This document shows, one piece after another, positions 24,615 through 32,793 of a DNA stretch of 64,000 nucleotides (the stretch's first letter is position 1; every line of letters starts with the position of its first letter). The translations under genes and the position numbers were made by a program. Under the pieces are notes generated by a model, which was given only the letters and a program-made list of their open reading frames with translations, was not told the DNA's origin and made no database searches. The DNA is from Arthrobacter sp. CDRTa11 (lineage in GTDB: Bacteria > Actinomycetota > Actinomycetes > Actinomycetales > Micrococcaceae), in contig NZ_CP044532.1 in assembly GCF_026427775.1 (NCBI RefSeq), positions 4,154,001 through 4,218,000 on the forward strand, in the 5' to 3' direction.

Positions 24615-25904
24615 TCAGGCGTTCTGCTTGATGAGGTCTTCGGCTTCCTTGAACCATGCGTCCGCGGCGCCGTCGATCGTCACCTTGCCGTAGTTCAGGT
24701 CAGAGCTGATGCGCTTGAAGGAAGCCTCCAGCGTGCCGAAACCGACGATGGGCGGCTCAGGCGCATCCTTGAGGTACTTCTCGATGGACTTCTCGTAGTC
24801 AACAACCAGCTTGTCGGTGCCTTCGAACGTGGTGCCGTCACGCTGGGTCTTGGACGCCGGAACACCACGGGAAGTCTTGAAGATCTGGCCGACCTCAGGA
24901 TCGTTGACCATAAAGTCGATGAAGCGTGCTGCAGCGTCCTTGTTCTTGGTCTTGGCGCTGGCCACCATCAGCATCGAGGGCTTGAGGAAGAGGCCCAGGT
25001 TGTCCTGGTCATCCGAGGGGACCGGAACCAGCTTCAGTTCCTTGGCGCCGCTGTCCGAAAGGTAGCCGGCCATGAAGTTGTCCCAGGTGACTTCCGTTGC
25101 GGTCACGTTGGAACCGAACGGGGACTTCGGCGCGAGCTGGGTAACGCGCTCTTCCGAAACGATGGCCGGCGTACCGCGGAGGCCTGCGGTGGTGTTCCAC
25201 CACTTCTTCATATCGTCCTTGGTGAAGCCGAGCTTGCCGTCTTCGGTGAACGCTTCGATGTTGTTCTGGCGCAGCCAGATGTTGAACATCCACCACACAC
25301 CGGTGTAGTCGGTGCCGCCGAAGATCGCGCCGTTGCTCTTGCTTCCCACCTGGGTCAGGAACTCGTTGAATTCCTTGTAGGACCAGCTGCCGTCCGGCTC
25401 GGCAATGCCGAGGGAAGCCAGCTTGGCCGGATCGTAGTAGACAGCGAAGGCGTTGGTGCTGGTGGGGATGCCGTAGGTCTTGCCCCTGATCTGGCCGGAG
25501 GGCAGGAGGGACTTGTCGAAGGCGTCCGTGTTGATCTTGACGGTGCCCAGGTCCAGGAGCTGGTTGCGCTGGCCGTAGTCACGCAGGTAGGAGAGGTCCC
25601 ACTGCATCACGTCAGGCAGGCCGCCGCCGGCTGCCTCGGTGGCACGCTTCTGCCAGTAGCCCGCGAAGTCGGTGAAGTTGCCGTTGACCTTGATGTCCGG
25701 GTTCTTCGACTCAAACAGGGCGATGGCCTTGCGGGTGCGCTCGGCGCGGTCGTCGTTGCCCCACCAGGTGTAGTCAATGTTGACCGGGTTTTCCGCTGAG
25801 CCCGTCTCCCCGGACGTGCTGGAACCTGTGCCACAGGCCGCCAAAGCTGCGGCAGATGCGGTGCCTACAGCCACAGTGGTGAGGAAATTCCTTCGGTTGA
25901 TCAT
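24615..25904 (-). CDS. Sugar ABC transporter substrate-binding lipoprotein
   Basis: A 429-residue extracellular CUT1 binding protein. The signal peptide is MINRRNFLTTVAVGTASAAA followed by LAACGTG; Cys24 is the lipidated residue, and Arg4-Arg5 with NFL gives a twin-arginine look. The mature protein begins with a Ser/Gly/Glu linker and then NIDYTWWGNDDRAERTRKAI, the first strand of the CUT1 fold. ATG 25904 follows a strong aaggagg. Together with the two permeases it forms an importer; the ATPase must come from elsewhere (MsiK type). LacI-type operators lie upstream. Confidence 0.93.
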   Translation of the reverse strand: MINRRNFLTTVAVGTASAAALAACGTGSSTSGETGSAENPVNIDYTWWGNDDRAERTRKAIALFESKNPDIKVNGNFTDFAGYWQKRATEAAGGGLPDVMQWDLSYLRDYGQRNQLLDLGTVKINTDAFDKSLLPSGQIRGKTYGIPTSTNAFAVYYDPAKLASLGIAEPDGSWSYKEFNEFLTQVGSKSNGAIFGGTDYTGVWWMFNIWLRQNNIEAFTEDGKLGFTKDDMKKWWNTTAGLRGTPAIVSEERVTQLAPKSPFGSNVTATEVTWDNFMAGYLSDSGAKELKLVPVPSDDQDNLGLFLKPSMLMVASAKTKNKDAAARFIDFMVNDPEVGQIFKTSRGVPASKTQRDGTTFEGTDKLVVDYEKSIEKYLKDAPEPPIVGFGTLEASFKRISSDLNYGKVTIDGAADAWFKEAEDLIKQNA

Positions 25905-25977
25905 GAGAGCCTCCTTGCTCGATATGGTGCAAACCCTATTCCCCCATTGGGAGCAGTGAGCTGGCTTACACACCTTC

Positions 25978-26024
25978 TGAAACGATACAATATCTTCAAT
26001 TCCCGTGATGGGCAAGCGTTTTCC
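25978..26024. promoter_or_regulatory. Two LacI-type operators in the ABC / beta-galactosidase divergon
   Basis: Site 1, tgaaacgataca (25978-25989), is the complement of tgtatcgtttca and matches the rhamnose operator at 11 of 12. Site 2, caagcgttttcc (26013-26024), is the complement of ggaaaacgcttg, one base from the site at 17815. Both fall between the binding-protein gene and the GH42 gene, which are divergent. Confidence 0.68.
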
Positions 26025-26074
26025 AAACATCCGATTTCGGGTACGTTCTTACTTACCCCTAAACAAGGAGTCCT

Positions 26075-28090
26075 ATGACTTTGCAGCAAACCCCTGGCCC
26101 GGAGAGTGTTTGGAGCAAGGTGGAAGGGATCGCCTACGGCGGCGATTACAACCCCGAGCAGTGGCCTCAGAGCGTCCGGCTTGAAGACCTGGAATTGATG
26201 AAGGAAGCCGGCGTTACCTTCCTCAGCGTGGGGATCTTTTCCTGGGCCCTTCTGGAACCGACCGAAGGCACGTACGACTTCGGCTGGCTGGACGAGGTGA
26301 TGGACAACCTTGCATCCGCGGGAATCAGAGTAGCCCTGGCAACGGCAACCGCTGCTCCCCCGGCCTGGCTGGTGCGCAAGCATCCGGAAATCCTGCCGGT
26401 GACGGCTGACGGGACCGTGCTGGGACCCGGATCGCGGCGGCACTACACGCCGTCGTCGGCTGTTTACAGGCGGTATGCAACGGGCATCACCCGCGTCATC
26501 GCGGAGAGGTACAAGGAGCACCCGGCGTTGGCGCTGTGGCACGTGGACAACGAGCTGGGCTGCCATGTCAGTGAGTTCTACGGGCCGGAGGACGCCGCTG
26601 CCTTCCGGGCCTGGCTGGAGCGGCGGCACGGAAGCATCTCCGCCCTCAACGCCGCCTGGGGAACTGCATTCTGGTCGCAAAACTACGGATCCTTCGACGA
26701 AATCCTCCCGCCCGGAGCGGCGCCCTCCACCCTGAATCCAGGGCAGCAGCTGGACTTCAAGCGGTTCAGCTCCTGGGCGTTGATGGACTACTACTGTGAA
26801 CTCGTCGCGGTCCTGCGGGAGGTCACGCCGGGCACTCCGGCCACCACCAACCTGATGGCATCGAGCGGCTGCAAGGCATTGGACTACTTCGACTGGGCCA
26901 AGGACCTGGATGTCATCGCCAACGACCACTACCTGGTGGCTGAGGATCCGGAACGGCACATCGAGCTGGCGTTCAGCGCGGACCTGACCCGGGGAATTGC
27001 AGGCGGTGACCCGTGGATCCTGATGGAACATTCCACGTCGGCCGTCAACTGGCAGCCACGCAACCAGCCCAAGATGCCCGGCGAGATGCTGCGCAATTCG
27101 CTGGCGCACGTGGCACGCGGCGCGGACGCTGTGATGTTCTTCCAGTGGCGCCAGAGCTTTGCGGGTTCGGAGAAATTCCATTCGGCGATGGTGCCGCACG
27201 CCGGACGCGATACGCGGGTGTTCCGGGAGGTGGTGGGCTTGGGTGCCGCGCTGAAGCAATTGGCTCCGGTCCGGGGCTCACGGGTGGAGTCCCAGGTGGC
27301 CATCGTGTTCGATTACGAAGCGTGGTGGGCCAGCGAAATCGACTCCAAACCGAGCCAGGATGTTAAGTACCTGGACCTGCTCAGGGCTTTCCACCGGTCA
27401 CTTTTCCTGCGGGGGATCTCGGTGGACATCGTGCATCCTTCTGCGTCGCTGGAGGGCTACAGCCTTGTTCTTGTCTGCACGCTGTACTCCGTCAGTGATG
27501 CCGCTGCCGCGAATATTGCGGACGCCGCGCGCGCCGGGGCCACCGTCCTCATCACCTATTTCAGCGGAATCGCGGATGAGAACGACCACGTCAGGTTGGG
27601 CGGCTACCCTGGTGCTTTCCGCGAGCTCCTGGGCGTTCGCGTGGAGGAATTCCACCCACTGCTGCAGGGGGTTCAGCTGAAGTTGAGCGATGGCGGGCTG
27701 TCTTCTGTGTGGAGCGAACATGTCCAGCTGGCGGGGGCCGAAGCGGTTCAGACTTTCACCCAATACCCGTTGGAGGATGTCCCGTCACTGACGCGGAACA
27801 CCGTTGGCGACGGCGCGGCCTGGTACTTGGCCACATTCCCGGACCCCGACGGCATCGAGGCGATCGTGGACCGGCTGGTAGCTGAATCCGGTGTGGCAGC
27901 CGCTGCCTCCGCGGATGCCGGTGTGGAACTGACCCGCCGCCGTGCTGATGACGGCCGCAGTTTCCTGTTCGCCATCAACCACTCACAGTCTTCGGCCACG
28001 GTGCACGCATCCGGACTTGACCTGCTCACGGGAGATCGATTTGGGGGCAGCGTTTCGGCTGGAAGCGTTGCGGTGATCGCGGAGGACTAA
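26075..28090 (+). CDS. Beta-galactosidase, GH42
   Basis: The 671-residue enzyme is a GH42 beta-galactosidase. Residues 1 to about 390 are the catalytic TIM barrel: YGGDYNPEQWP at 21-31, the acid/base Glu160 in LWHVDNELG, and the nucleophile Glu318 in PWILMEHSTSAVNW. A trimerisation domain follows (about 400-600, with VAIVFDYEAWWASE), then a small beta-rich domain at the C-terminus. There is no signal peptide. It is divergent from the ABC operon, with LacI-type sites between. It probably removes beta-galactose from imported galactan or rhamnogalacturonan side-chain oligosaccharides. Confidence 0.95.
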   Translation: MTLQQTPGPESVWSKVEGIAYGGDYNPEQWPQSVRLEDLELMKEAGVTFLSVGIFSWALLEPTEGTYDFGWLDEVMDNLASAGIRVALATATAAPPAWLVRKHPEILPVTADGTVLGPGSRRHYTPSSAVYRRYATGITRVIAERYKEHPALALWHVDNELGCHVSEFYGPEDAAAFRAWLERRHGSISALNAAWGTAFWSQNYGSFDEILPPGAAPSTLNPGQQLDFKRFSSWALMDYYCELVAVLREVTPGTPATTNLMASSGCKALDYFDWAKDLDVIANDHYLVAEDPERHIELAFSADLTRGIAGGDPWILMEHSTSAVNWQPRNQPKMPGEMLRNSLAHVARGADAVMFFQWRQSFAGSEKFHSAMVPHAGRDTRVFREVVGLGAALKQLAPVRGSRVESQVAIVFDYEAWWASEIDSKPSQDVKYLDLLRAFHRSLFLRGISVDIVHPSASLEGYSLVLVCTLYSVSDAAAANIADAARAGATVLITYFSGIADENDHVRLGGYPGAFRELLGVRVEEFHPLLQGVQLKLSDGGLSSVWSEHVQLAGAEAVQTFTQYPLEDVPSLTRNTVGDGAAWYLATFPDPDGIEAIVDRLVAESGVAAAASADAGVELTRRRADDGRSFLFAINHSQSSATVHASGLDLLTGDRFGGSVSAGSVAVIAED

Positions 28091-28139
28091 CCGGGTTCTC
28101 AGGTATCCGGCTCCGTTCCTCCCGACCCGTACCCTTGAT

Positions 28140-28165
28140 CTGGTCACCCGCCTACGGGTGACCAG
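28140..28165 (+). terminator. Terminator of the beta-galactosidase gene
   Basis: A perfect 11-bp stem pairs ctggtcacccg (28140-28150) with cgggtgaccag (28155-28165) around a 4-nt loop, followed by ttattg. It is 50 nt after the stop codon. Confidence 0.85.
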
Positions 28166-28170
28166 TTATT

Positions 28171-28394
28171 GTCGTACCCCTTTGGCAGAGTGGACCTATG
28201 GAAGCCATTGGGGAACAGCTTGCGGAGCACCGCGGTACCGTCGCCGCGCTTTCCCTGGCGTCGCGCGATGCCCATCGGGCCGCTCCTTCCAGGATCACGA
28301 CGCAAAATCCGGTGACCCCTTAAATGTCGCACCTCTTTGGCAGAGTGGACCTATGGAAGCGATTGGGGAACAGCTTGCGGAGCACGGCGGTATC
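28171..28394 (+). repeat. Duplicated 5' end of the DUF222/HNH gene
   Basis: About 69 nt at 28171-28239 recur at 28326-28394 (offset 155 nt) with only about five differences. Each copy holds the upstream stretch tttggcagagtggacct and the ATG with the first 11 or so codons of the same protein. The spacer between them has no repeat. Confidence 0.85.
28198..28323 (+). pseudogene. Truncated first copy of the DUF222/HNH gene start
   Basis: From ATG 28198 the frame reads MEAIGEQLAEH, identical to the start of the full gene at 28353, then diverges and stops at TAA 28321 after 41 residues. It therefore looks like a decayed remnant of a duplicated copy or of a recombination event. It could be translated as a short peptide, but nothing suggests a function. 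Confidence 0.6.
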
Positions 28395-30374
28395 GCCTTG
28401 CTGACACCTGCAGGCACCCCGGTGGCCGGCCTTTCAAATTCAAGTAAGGCGTCCGACGGCGGTGCCCGGCATGGCGGGCTTTCTCACCTTCGCGCCGTCC
28501 CGGCCAGCCCAGCATGGACGGCCGAAACCGCCGAGGGAGCCGTGGCGGCCGGGCCTGCTGAGGCCTCGGGCCCATCTGAAGCGGTTGGACCGACTGGAAC
28601 GATTGGGGTGGCCGGCCTGGTTTCGCTTGTGAACCGTGCTGCGGCCGCCGCTCCGGACATTCTGGCGCTGGCAGGCTACGTGGAGGCCTCAGACTTCGCC
28701 GGAGAGGTCGAGGAGCTCGCCCGGACCGTGGACTACCTGCAAATCCTCTCCGCCGGCGCCGTGGACCGCACCCGGACCCAGGCCATCACCGAAGCCAACA
28801 CCAGAACCAGCCGCCCCAGCCCCGGCACACCATCCGCCGCCACCGGCACCAGCGGCTGGGTCACTGGCTGGAACAACGGAACAGAAACCCTCCGCGAAAC
28901 GGACGCCGCCTGGCCCGCCACCAGCCCCACAAGCACCAGCCCCGAAATGACCGCTAGGACGGAAACATCAGTGCCGCGGTCCCCTGCCGATGACGGCTGC
29001 CGGAACACCGCCGAATTCCTGCGCCTCAGACTCCGGATCGGCATCAGCGAGGCCCGCCGCCGGCTCCACCTCGCCCACGACACCCTCCCCGCCACCACCC
29101 TCACCGGAGACCCCACACCCCCACCCCGGGAACACCTCGCCACAGCACTGGCACCAACAACCAGCACACAACAACCCGGCACCGAAGAAGCCGACGCCCC
29201 TGACGGGACCGGCCTCCCCGGCAGCCGCATCGCGTGCAGCCCGGCTGTGTCCTCCCGCGCCGGGACTATCATCGCCACCACCCTGGACCGGCTCCGGCAC
29301 CACACCACCCCCGAAACGCTCACCCGGATCGAACAGCACCTCACCGGCACCGCAGCCACCGCCGATCCCGACTTCCTCACCCGCGTCGCCCGCCGCTGGT
29401 CAGACACCATCGACGCCGACGGCACCGAACCCAGTGAAGAAGCACTCCGCAACACTCAAGGCGCCTTCATCCGCAAACCCCGCCACGGCCTCCACCGCAT
29501 CGAAATCCTGGCCACCACCGACCAATACGAACACTTCCTCACCGTCATGAACACCGCCACCAACCCCCGCACCACCACCCCACCCACCGGAACAGGTGAC
29601 GGTGCCGGCATTGGTGCAGGCGGCGGGGACGGCGGACAAACGGGTGCACAAACAAGCGGGCATCAGCAGGTCTGGCAGGACGCGGACGTGGACCTGGACC
29701 GGCGCACCCGCTCCCAAAAACAACTCGACGGCATCATCACCGCCATCAAAGCCGGCCTCACCACCAACACCCTGCCCACCACCGGCGGCAACCGACCCCA
29801 AATCCTCGCCACCATCAACTACCAAGACCTCCTCCCCCACCTCCCCCAAACCGATTTCATAGCCAACCCAGAAAACAGCGCCGCCGCAGCCACCGGCAAA
29901 ACAATCGGCACAGGCACTGGCGCTGGCAAACAGACAGGGACCGGGAACTTCACCTTCACCGGACCCGTCGCCGCCACCACCCTCCGCAAAATCGCCTGCG
30001 ACGCCGACATCATCCCCGCCCTCCTCGGCACCCACGGCGAGATCCTGGACCTCGGCCGCAAAACCCGCCTCTTCACCACCACCCAACGCCTCGCCCTCAC
30101 CGCCCGCGACCAAGGCTGCACCTTCCTCCACTGCACCATCCCAGCCCCCTGGTGCGAAGCCCACCACATCACCTACTGGTCACACGGCGGCCCCACCAAC
30201 CTCAACAACGGCGCCCTCCTCTGCACCCACCACTATCACCTCATCCACAAAGAACAATGGACCATCACCAACAGCAACGGCGTCCCCTGGTACACACCCC
30301 CACCCCACATCGACCCCACCCAAAAACCCCAACAAAACACCTACTTCAAACCACCCCCACCACCACAGGAATAA
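28353..30374 (+). CDS. DUF222 and HNH endonuclease domain protein
   Basis: This 673-residue protein belongs to the actinobacterial DUF222/13E12-repeat family. Residues about 130-480 carry the DUF222 region (AEFLRLRLRIGISEARRRLH near 235 and RIEILATTDQYEHFLTVMNT). The C-terminal HNH motif is near residues 600-640: CTFLHCTIPAPWCEAHHITY, WSHGGPTNLNNGALLCTHHY, with paired Cys and His ligands. Start ATG 28353 begins MEAIGEQLAEHGG. Toward the 3' end the coding strand is strongly C-rich and G-poor, unlike its neighbours. These genes are multicopy in Arthrobacter; the role (mobile or nuclease) is unproven. Confidence 0.85.
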   Translation: MEAIGEQLAEHGGIALLTPAGTPVAGLSNSSKASDGGARHGGLSHLRAVPASPAWTAETAEGAVAAGPAEASGPSEAVGPTGTIGVAGLVSLVNRAAAAAPDILALAGYVEASDFAGEVEELARTVDYLQILSAGAVDRTRTQAITEANTRTSRPSPGTPSAATGTSGWVTGWNNGTETLRETDAAWPATSPTSTSPEMTARTETSVPRSPADDGCRNTAEFLRLRLRIGISEARRRLHLAHDTLPATTLTGDPTPPPREHLATALAPTTSTQQPGTEEADAPDGTGLPGSRIACSPAVSSRAGTIIATTLDRLRHHTTPETLTRIEQHLTGTAATADPDFLTRVARRWSDTIDADGTEPSEEALRNTQGAFIRKPRHGLHRIEILATTDQYEHFLTVMNTATNPRTTTPPTGTGDGAGIGAGGGDGGQTGAQTSGHQQVWQDADVDLDRRTRSQKQLDGIITAIKAGLTTNTLPTTGGNRPQILATINYQDLLPHLPQTDFIANPENSAAAATGKTIGTGTGAGKQTGTGNFTFTGPVAATTLRKIACDADIIPALLGTHGEILDLGRKTRLFTTTQRLALTARDQGCTFLHCTIPAPWCEAHHITYWSHGGPTNLNNGALLCTHHYHLIHKEQWTITNSNGVPWYTPPPHIDPTQKPQQNTYFKPPPPPQE

Positions 30375-30507
30375 ATTTGGCGGATCGTGCTGAAGTGGTC
30401 TGCGTCTTCGCCGGTCGCGGCTCGTAACGGATCCTGCAGGGAAAATCACTGCAGGGACAGCAGGTTCCAATTCTGGGACTAAGCATGTTGCCTGGTCCAC
30501 GAACCTC

Positions 30508-30975
30508 CTACGGGTTGGCTATGACCTTCAGTGGTCCTTCCTCCGCCGTCGGAACTTCGAAGTGGTCAAAGTACTCGGCGGCCAGTTCCTCACTTAAAGT
30601 GAAGTCGTTCGCATGCGCGGCCAATCGGGATCGGATTCGGGACAGAACCACCTCCCGGGGTGTAGCCAGATAGATGGTCTCCGGCTCCACCCCCAGCGGC
30701 CTCAGCAGACGACGGTATTTCTCACGCATTTCCAAAGACCAGAAGGAAAAGTCGAGGACCACATCCTTCCCCGACTCCACAAGGGCGACAAGACGGTCTT
30801 GAAGATCCGACTCAATTTCGGTGTGAAGCCCTGCCCCCAAAGGCATGGCGCGAAGGCCCAGCTCCCAGGCAGCCTCATCAAAGGAGAGCCGCACCATTCC
30901 GTCCCTCTCCAACTGGCAAGCGATCGTGGATTTGCCGGCGCCTGCTGGACCACACATGAAAATGACCTGGGACAT
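30508..30975 (-). CDS. P-loop kinase-like ATPase (zeta-toxin/adenylate-kinase-like)
   Basis: The 155-residue protein has the Walker A motif CGPAGAGKST at residues 8-17 and a hydrophobic VVLDFSFWS strand near 77-85. LATPREVVLSRIRSRL near 110 fits a lid-type basic segment. The size and layout match small P-loop kinases annotated as AAA_33 or zeta-toxin-like proteins. No antitoxin gene is adjacent, so a toxin role is not supported. ATG 30975 (MSQVIFMCGP) was chosen because the extra 12 residues upstream are not part of the fold. Confidence 0.78.
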   Translation of the reverse strand: MSQVIFMCGPAGAGKSTIACQLERDGMVRLSFDEAAWELGLRAMPLGAGLHTEIESDLQDRLVALVESGKDVVLDFSFWSLEMREKYRRLLRPLGVEPETIYLATPREVVLSRIRSRLAAHANDFTLSEELAAEYFDHFEVPTAEEGPLKVIANP

Positions 30976-31039
30976 GTCCCCGATCCTAGGTGCGCAAACT
31001 CCTAGGCGCACGAAGTGGACAGTAGCCGTTAAATAGATC

Positions 31040-31074
31040 CGTCCCGGCCGGAACCAGAGGTTCCAACCGGGACG
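31040..31074 (-). terminator. Terminator of the second binding-protein gene
   Basis: Arms cgtcccggccggaacc (31040-31055) and ggttccaaccgggacg (31059-31074) form a 16-bp stem with two G-U-type positions and a 3-nt loop. It is 75 nt beyond the stop of the minus-strand gene at 31149 and is followed by a U-rich stretch (atctattt). Confidence 0.75.
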
Positions 31075-31148
31075 GAAGCCGCTTCCCGCCGTCGGACGTG
31101 CTCTGCAAGCACTGCGTAAGCAGTGAATGTCCTGAGCGGTAAGCGGAT

Positions 31149-32522
31149 TTAGCTGCTGATGGCCGATTTCATTTCGTCATGGGCCTTCTTGCCGGCCTCA
31201 TCCGTGGAAAGCCTGTTGAAGAGGACCTCAGAGGTGTAGCGCTTGACGATTTCCTGGATGGCTCCGGCACCCTTCGGCGGCGGGGCCGGGGCCTCACCCA
31301 ACTCTTCCTTGATCTGGTCAATGAACTTGACCACCTTGATGTCAGCGGGGGTCAGCTTGGATTCGATGGCTGCCCGGACATCGGAGTTCGGGTAGACACC
31401 GCGGTCCGCCAGCAGTGCCTCGCCGGCTTTTTCGTTGTTGGCCAGGAAGTTGATGAACTGGGCTGTCTCCTCGGGGTGCTTGGTGCGTGAGGAAGCTGAC
31501 CAGAACTGGGATGCCTTGTACCAAAGCTGAGTATCCGCGGCTTTCCCGGTCTTGGACGGGAAGCGAAGGATCTGGAGTTCTGTGCCTGCTGCCTTCTCAA
31601 GTGCCGGAAGCTGGTTGGACCACCAGAAGGCGAGCCCGTTCTTGCCTGTAGCCAAGCCACTCTGATCGAGCGGCGCAGCCTCCGCCTCCACAACCTCGGA
31701 CGCTGAAGGAACTGCCTTGTTCTCGCTCAGCTGCTTCAGGAAGGCCCACCATTCGGCGATGTCGCCGGGCTCAAAACCCAGCTTGCCGTCGGAGGTGTAC
31801 AGCGACTTGCCGTTCTGACGGAGCCAGACGCCCAACGACGCTTCATCAGTACCGTACGCCGCAGCGCCGTAGCTGCCCTTGGGGGACTTGGCGGTAACCT
31901 CCGCGGCGATCCGCTCGAAGTCCTCCCAGGTCCACGTCTTGTCATCCGGAAGCGGCACGCCGGCAGCCTGGAAAACGGCAGGGTTGGCGATGATAGTCGC
32001 CGCGTTGATGCCGGCCGCGATACCCGTCAGGCCGTCCTCGCTCTTTCCGGCATTGAGAGCCGCTTCGTCAAGCTTGGACGTATCAATCTCGTACTTGGAC
32101 AAATCCAGAAGCGCACCCCGACTGGAATATTCCGTGATGTACTTTTCATCCATCTGGATAATATCGGGGGCGTCATTGGCAGCAACCTGGGTGGCGAGCT
32201 TGTCCCAATAGCCGCTCCAGTCGCCATATTCAGGCTTGATCTTGATCTTCGGATTCTCGGCTTCGAAAGCGTCAATGGCCGCCTGTGTCAGCTGAGCCCG
32301 CTTGTCGCTGCCCCACCAGGAGAAACGAAGCTCAACGGTTCCGTCCGCACTTTGCGGCGCGGCTCCCCCACCGCAGGCACTCAGGGCAAGGACGACGGCG
32401 GCTGCCGCGGCAACCACGCCTGTCTTGCGCAGGGGGCTCTTACGGAGTCGGCGGACTGCTCCGGTGGATGATGTCTCTGCCTGGCGTTGCCTTGCAGAGT
32501 CAGGGCGGGGAAAAAGCTGCAC
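31149..32522 (-). CDS. Sugar ABC transporter substrate-binding lipoprotein (second system)
   Basis: This CUT1 binding protein is about 457 residues. The lipobox is LALSACGGG, with Cys50 lipidated after a long basic n-region (AVRRLRKSPLRKTG). The mature fold starts VELRFSWWGSDKRAQLTQAA, matching the other binding protein. GTG 32522 was chosen since ggag lies 8 nt upstream; the frame is open to 32675 but the added residues look non-coding. Unlike the first system, the gene lies downstream of its permeases and has its own operator-bearing region. A hairpin separates it from the permease genes. Confidence 0.88.
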   Translation of the reverse strand: MQLFPRPDSARQRQAETSSTGAVRRLRKSPLRKTGVVAAAAAVVLALSACGGGAAPQSADGTVELRFSWWGSDKRAQLTQAAIDAFEAENPKIKIKPEYGDWSGYWDKLATQVAANDAPDIIQMDEKYITEYSSRGALLDLSKYEIDTSKLDEAALNAGKSEDGLTGIAAGINAATIIANPAVFQAAGVPLPDDKTWTWEDFERIAAEVTAKSPKGSYGAAAYGTDEASLGVWLRQNGKSLYTSDGKLGFEPGDIAEWWAFLKQLSENKAVPSASEVVEAEAAPLDQSGLATGKNGLAFWWSNQLPALEKAAGTELQILRFPSKTGKAADTQLWYKASQFWSASSRTKHPEETAQFINFLANNEKAGEALLADRGVYPNSDVRAAIESKLTPADIKVVKFIDQIKEELGEAPAPPPKGAGAIQEIVKRYTSEVLFNRLSTDEAGKKAHDEMKSAISS

Positions 32523-32569
32523 TGGGTACTCCGATCTTCTTTGATCTTGTCGCTGGGGATGAGAAATGA

Positions 32570-32629
32570 GGAAACGCTTTCTTGGATCTGATACTACAAG
32601 TAGAAAACTTGTATTACAAGGTGTTTTCC
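32570..32629. promoter_or_regulatory. LacI-type sites upstream of the second binding-protein gene
   Basis: ggaaacgctttc (32570-32581) is the complement of gaaagcgtttcc and is one base from the site at 34959. aaggtgttttcc (32618-32629) is a weaker match to the caagcgttttcc class. Between them is the imperfect palindrome tactacaag...cttgtatta (about 32591-32615). They lie 48-107 bp before the start codon. Confidence 0.55.
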
Positions 32630-32679
32630 AAGGGAAATAGTGGGCACAATCTGGACCGCGCTTCAGTGAGCACATCGCA

Positions 32680-32716
32680 GATCCGGCGGCGCCACCCTAA
32701 AGCGGGCCGCCGGATC
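32680..32716 (-). terminator. Hairpin between permease and binding-protein genes
   Basis: Perfect 10-bp arms gatccggcgg (32680-32689) and ccgccggatc (32707-32716) lie 78 nt after the MalG-type stop on the minus strand. It may stop or weaken read-through from the permeases and separates them from the binding-protein transcript. Confidence 0.65.
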
Positions 32717-32793
32717 AAAAGGGTGTAATTGGTGCGTGCGCGTCAGCGCGGAGGCGGAGTCTGAAAGAAGGCTCCCCGCGCAGTGGGGTATAG

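Noticed and set aside
24561..25799. Plus-strand frame opposite the binding-protein gene
   Set aside because: The minus strand has a lipoprotein signal and CUT1 fold; the plus-strand frame has no such features.
25901..27259. Long minus-strand open frame opposite GH42
   Set aside because: It overlaps the well-supported beta-galactosidase, shows no family-like motif, and has the Arg/Gly/His bias of a shadow frame in high-GC DNA.
28158..28352. Upstream extension of the DUF222/HNH gene
   Set aside because: It would read through the duplicated segment out of frame with MEAIGEQLAEH; the match to the second copy sets the start at 28353.
30508..30975. Zeta toxin of a toxin-antitoxin pair
   Set aside because: No small antitoxin gene precedes it, and the P-loop alone does not show toxin function.
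32523..32675. Upstream extension of the second binding-protein gene
   Set aside because: The residues before GTG 32522 are not signal-like, and the stretch contains operator sites.
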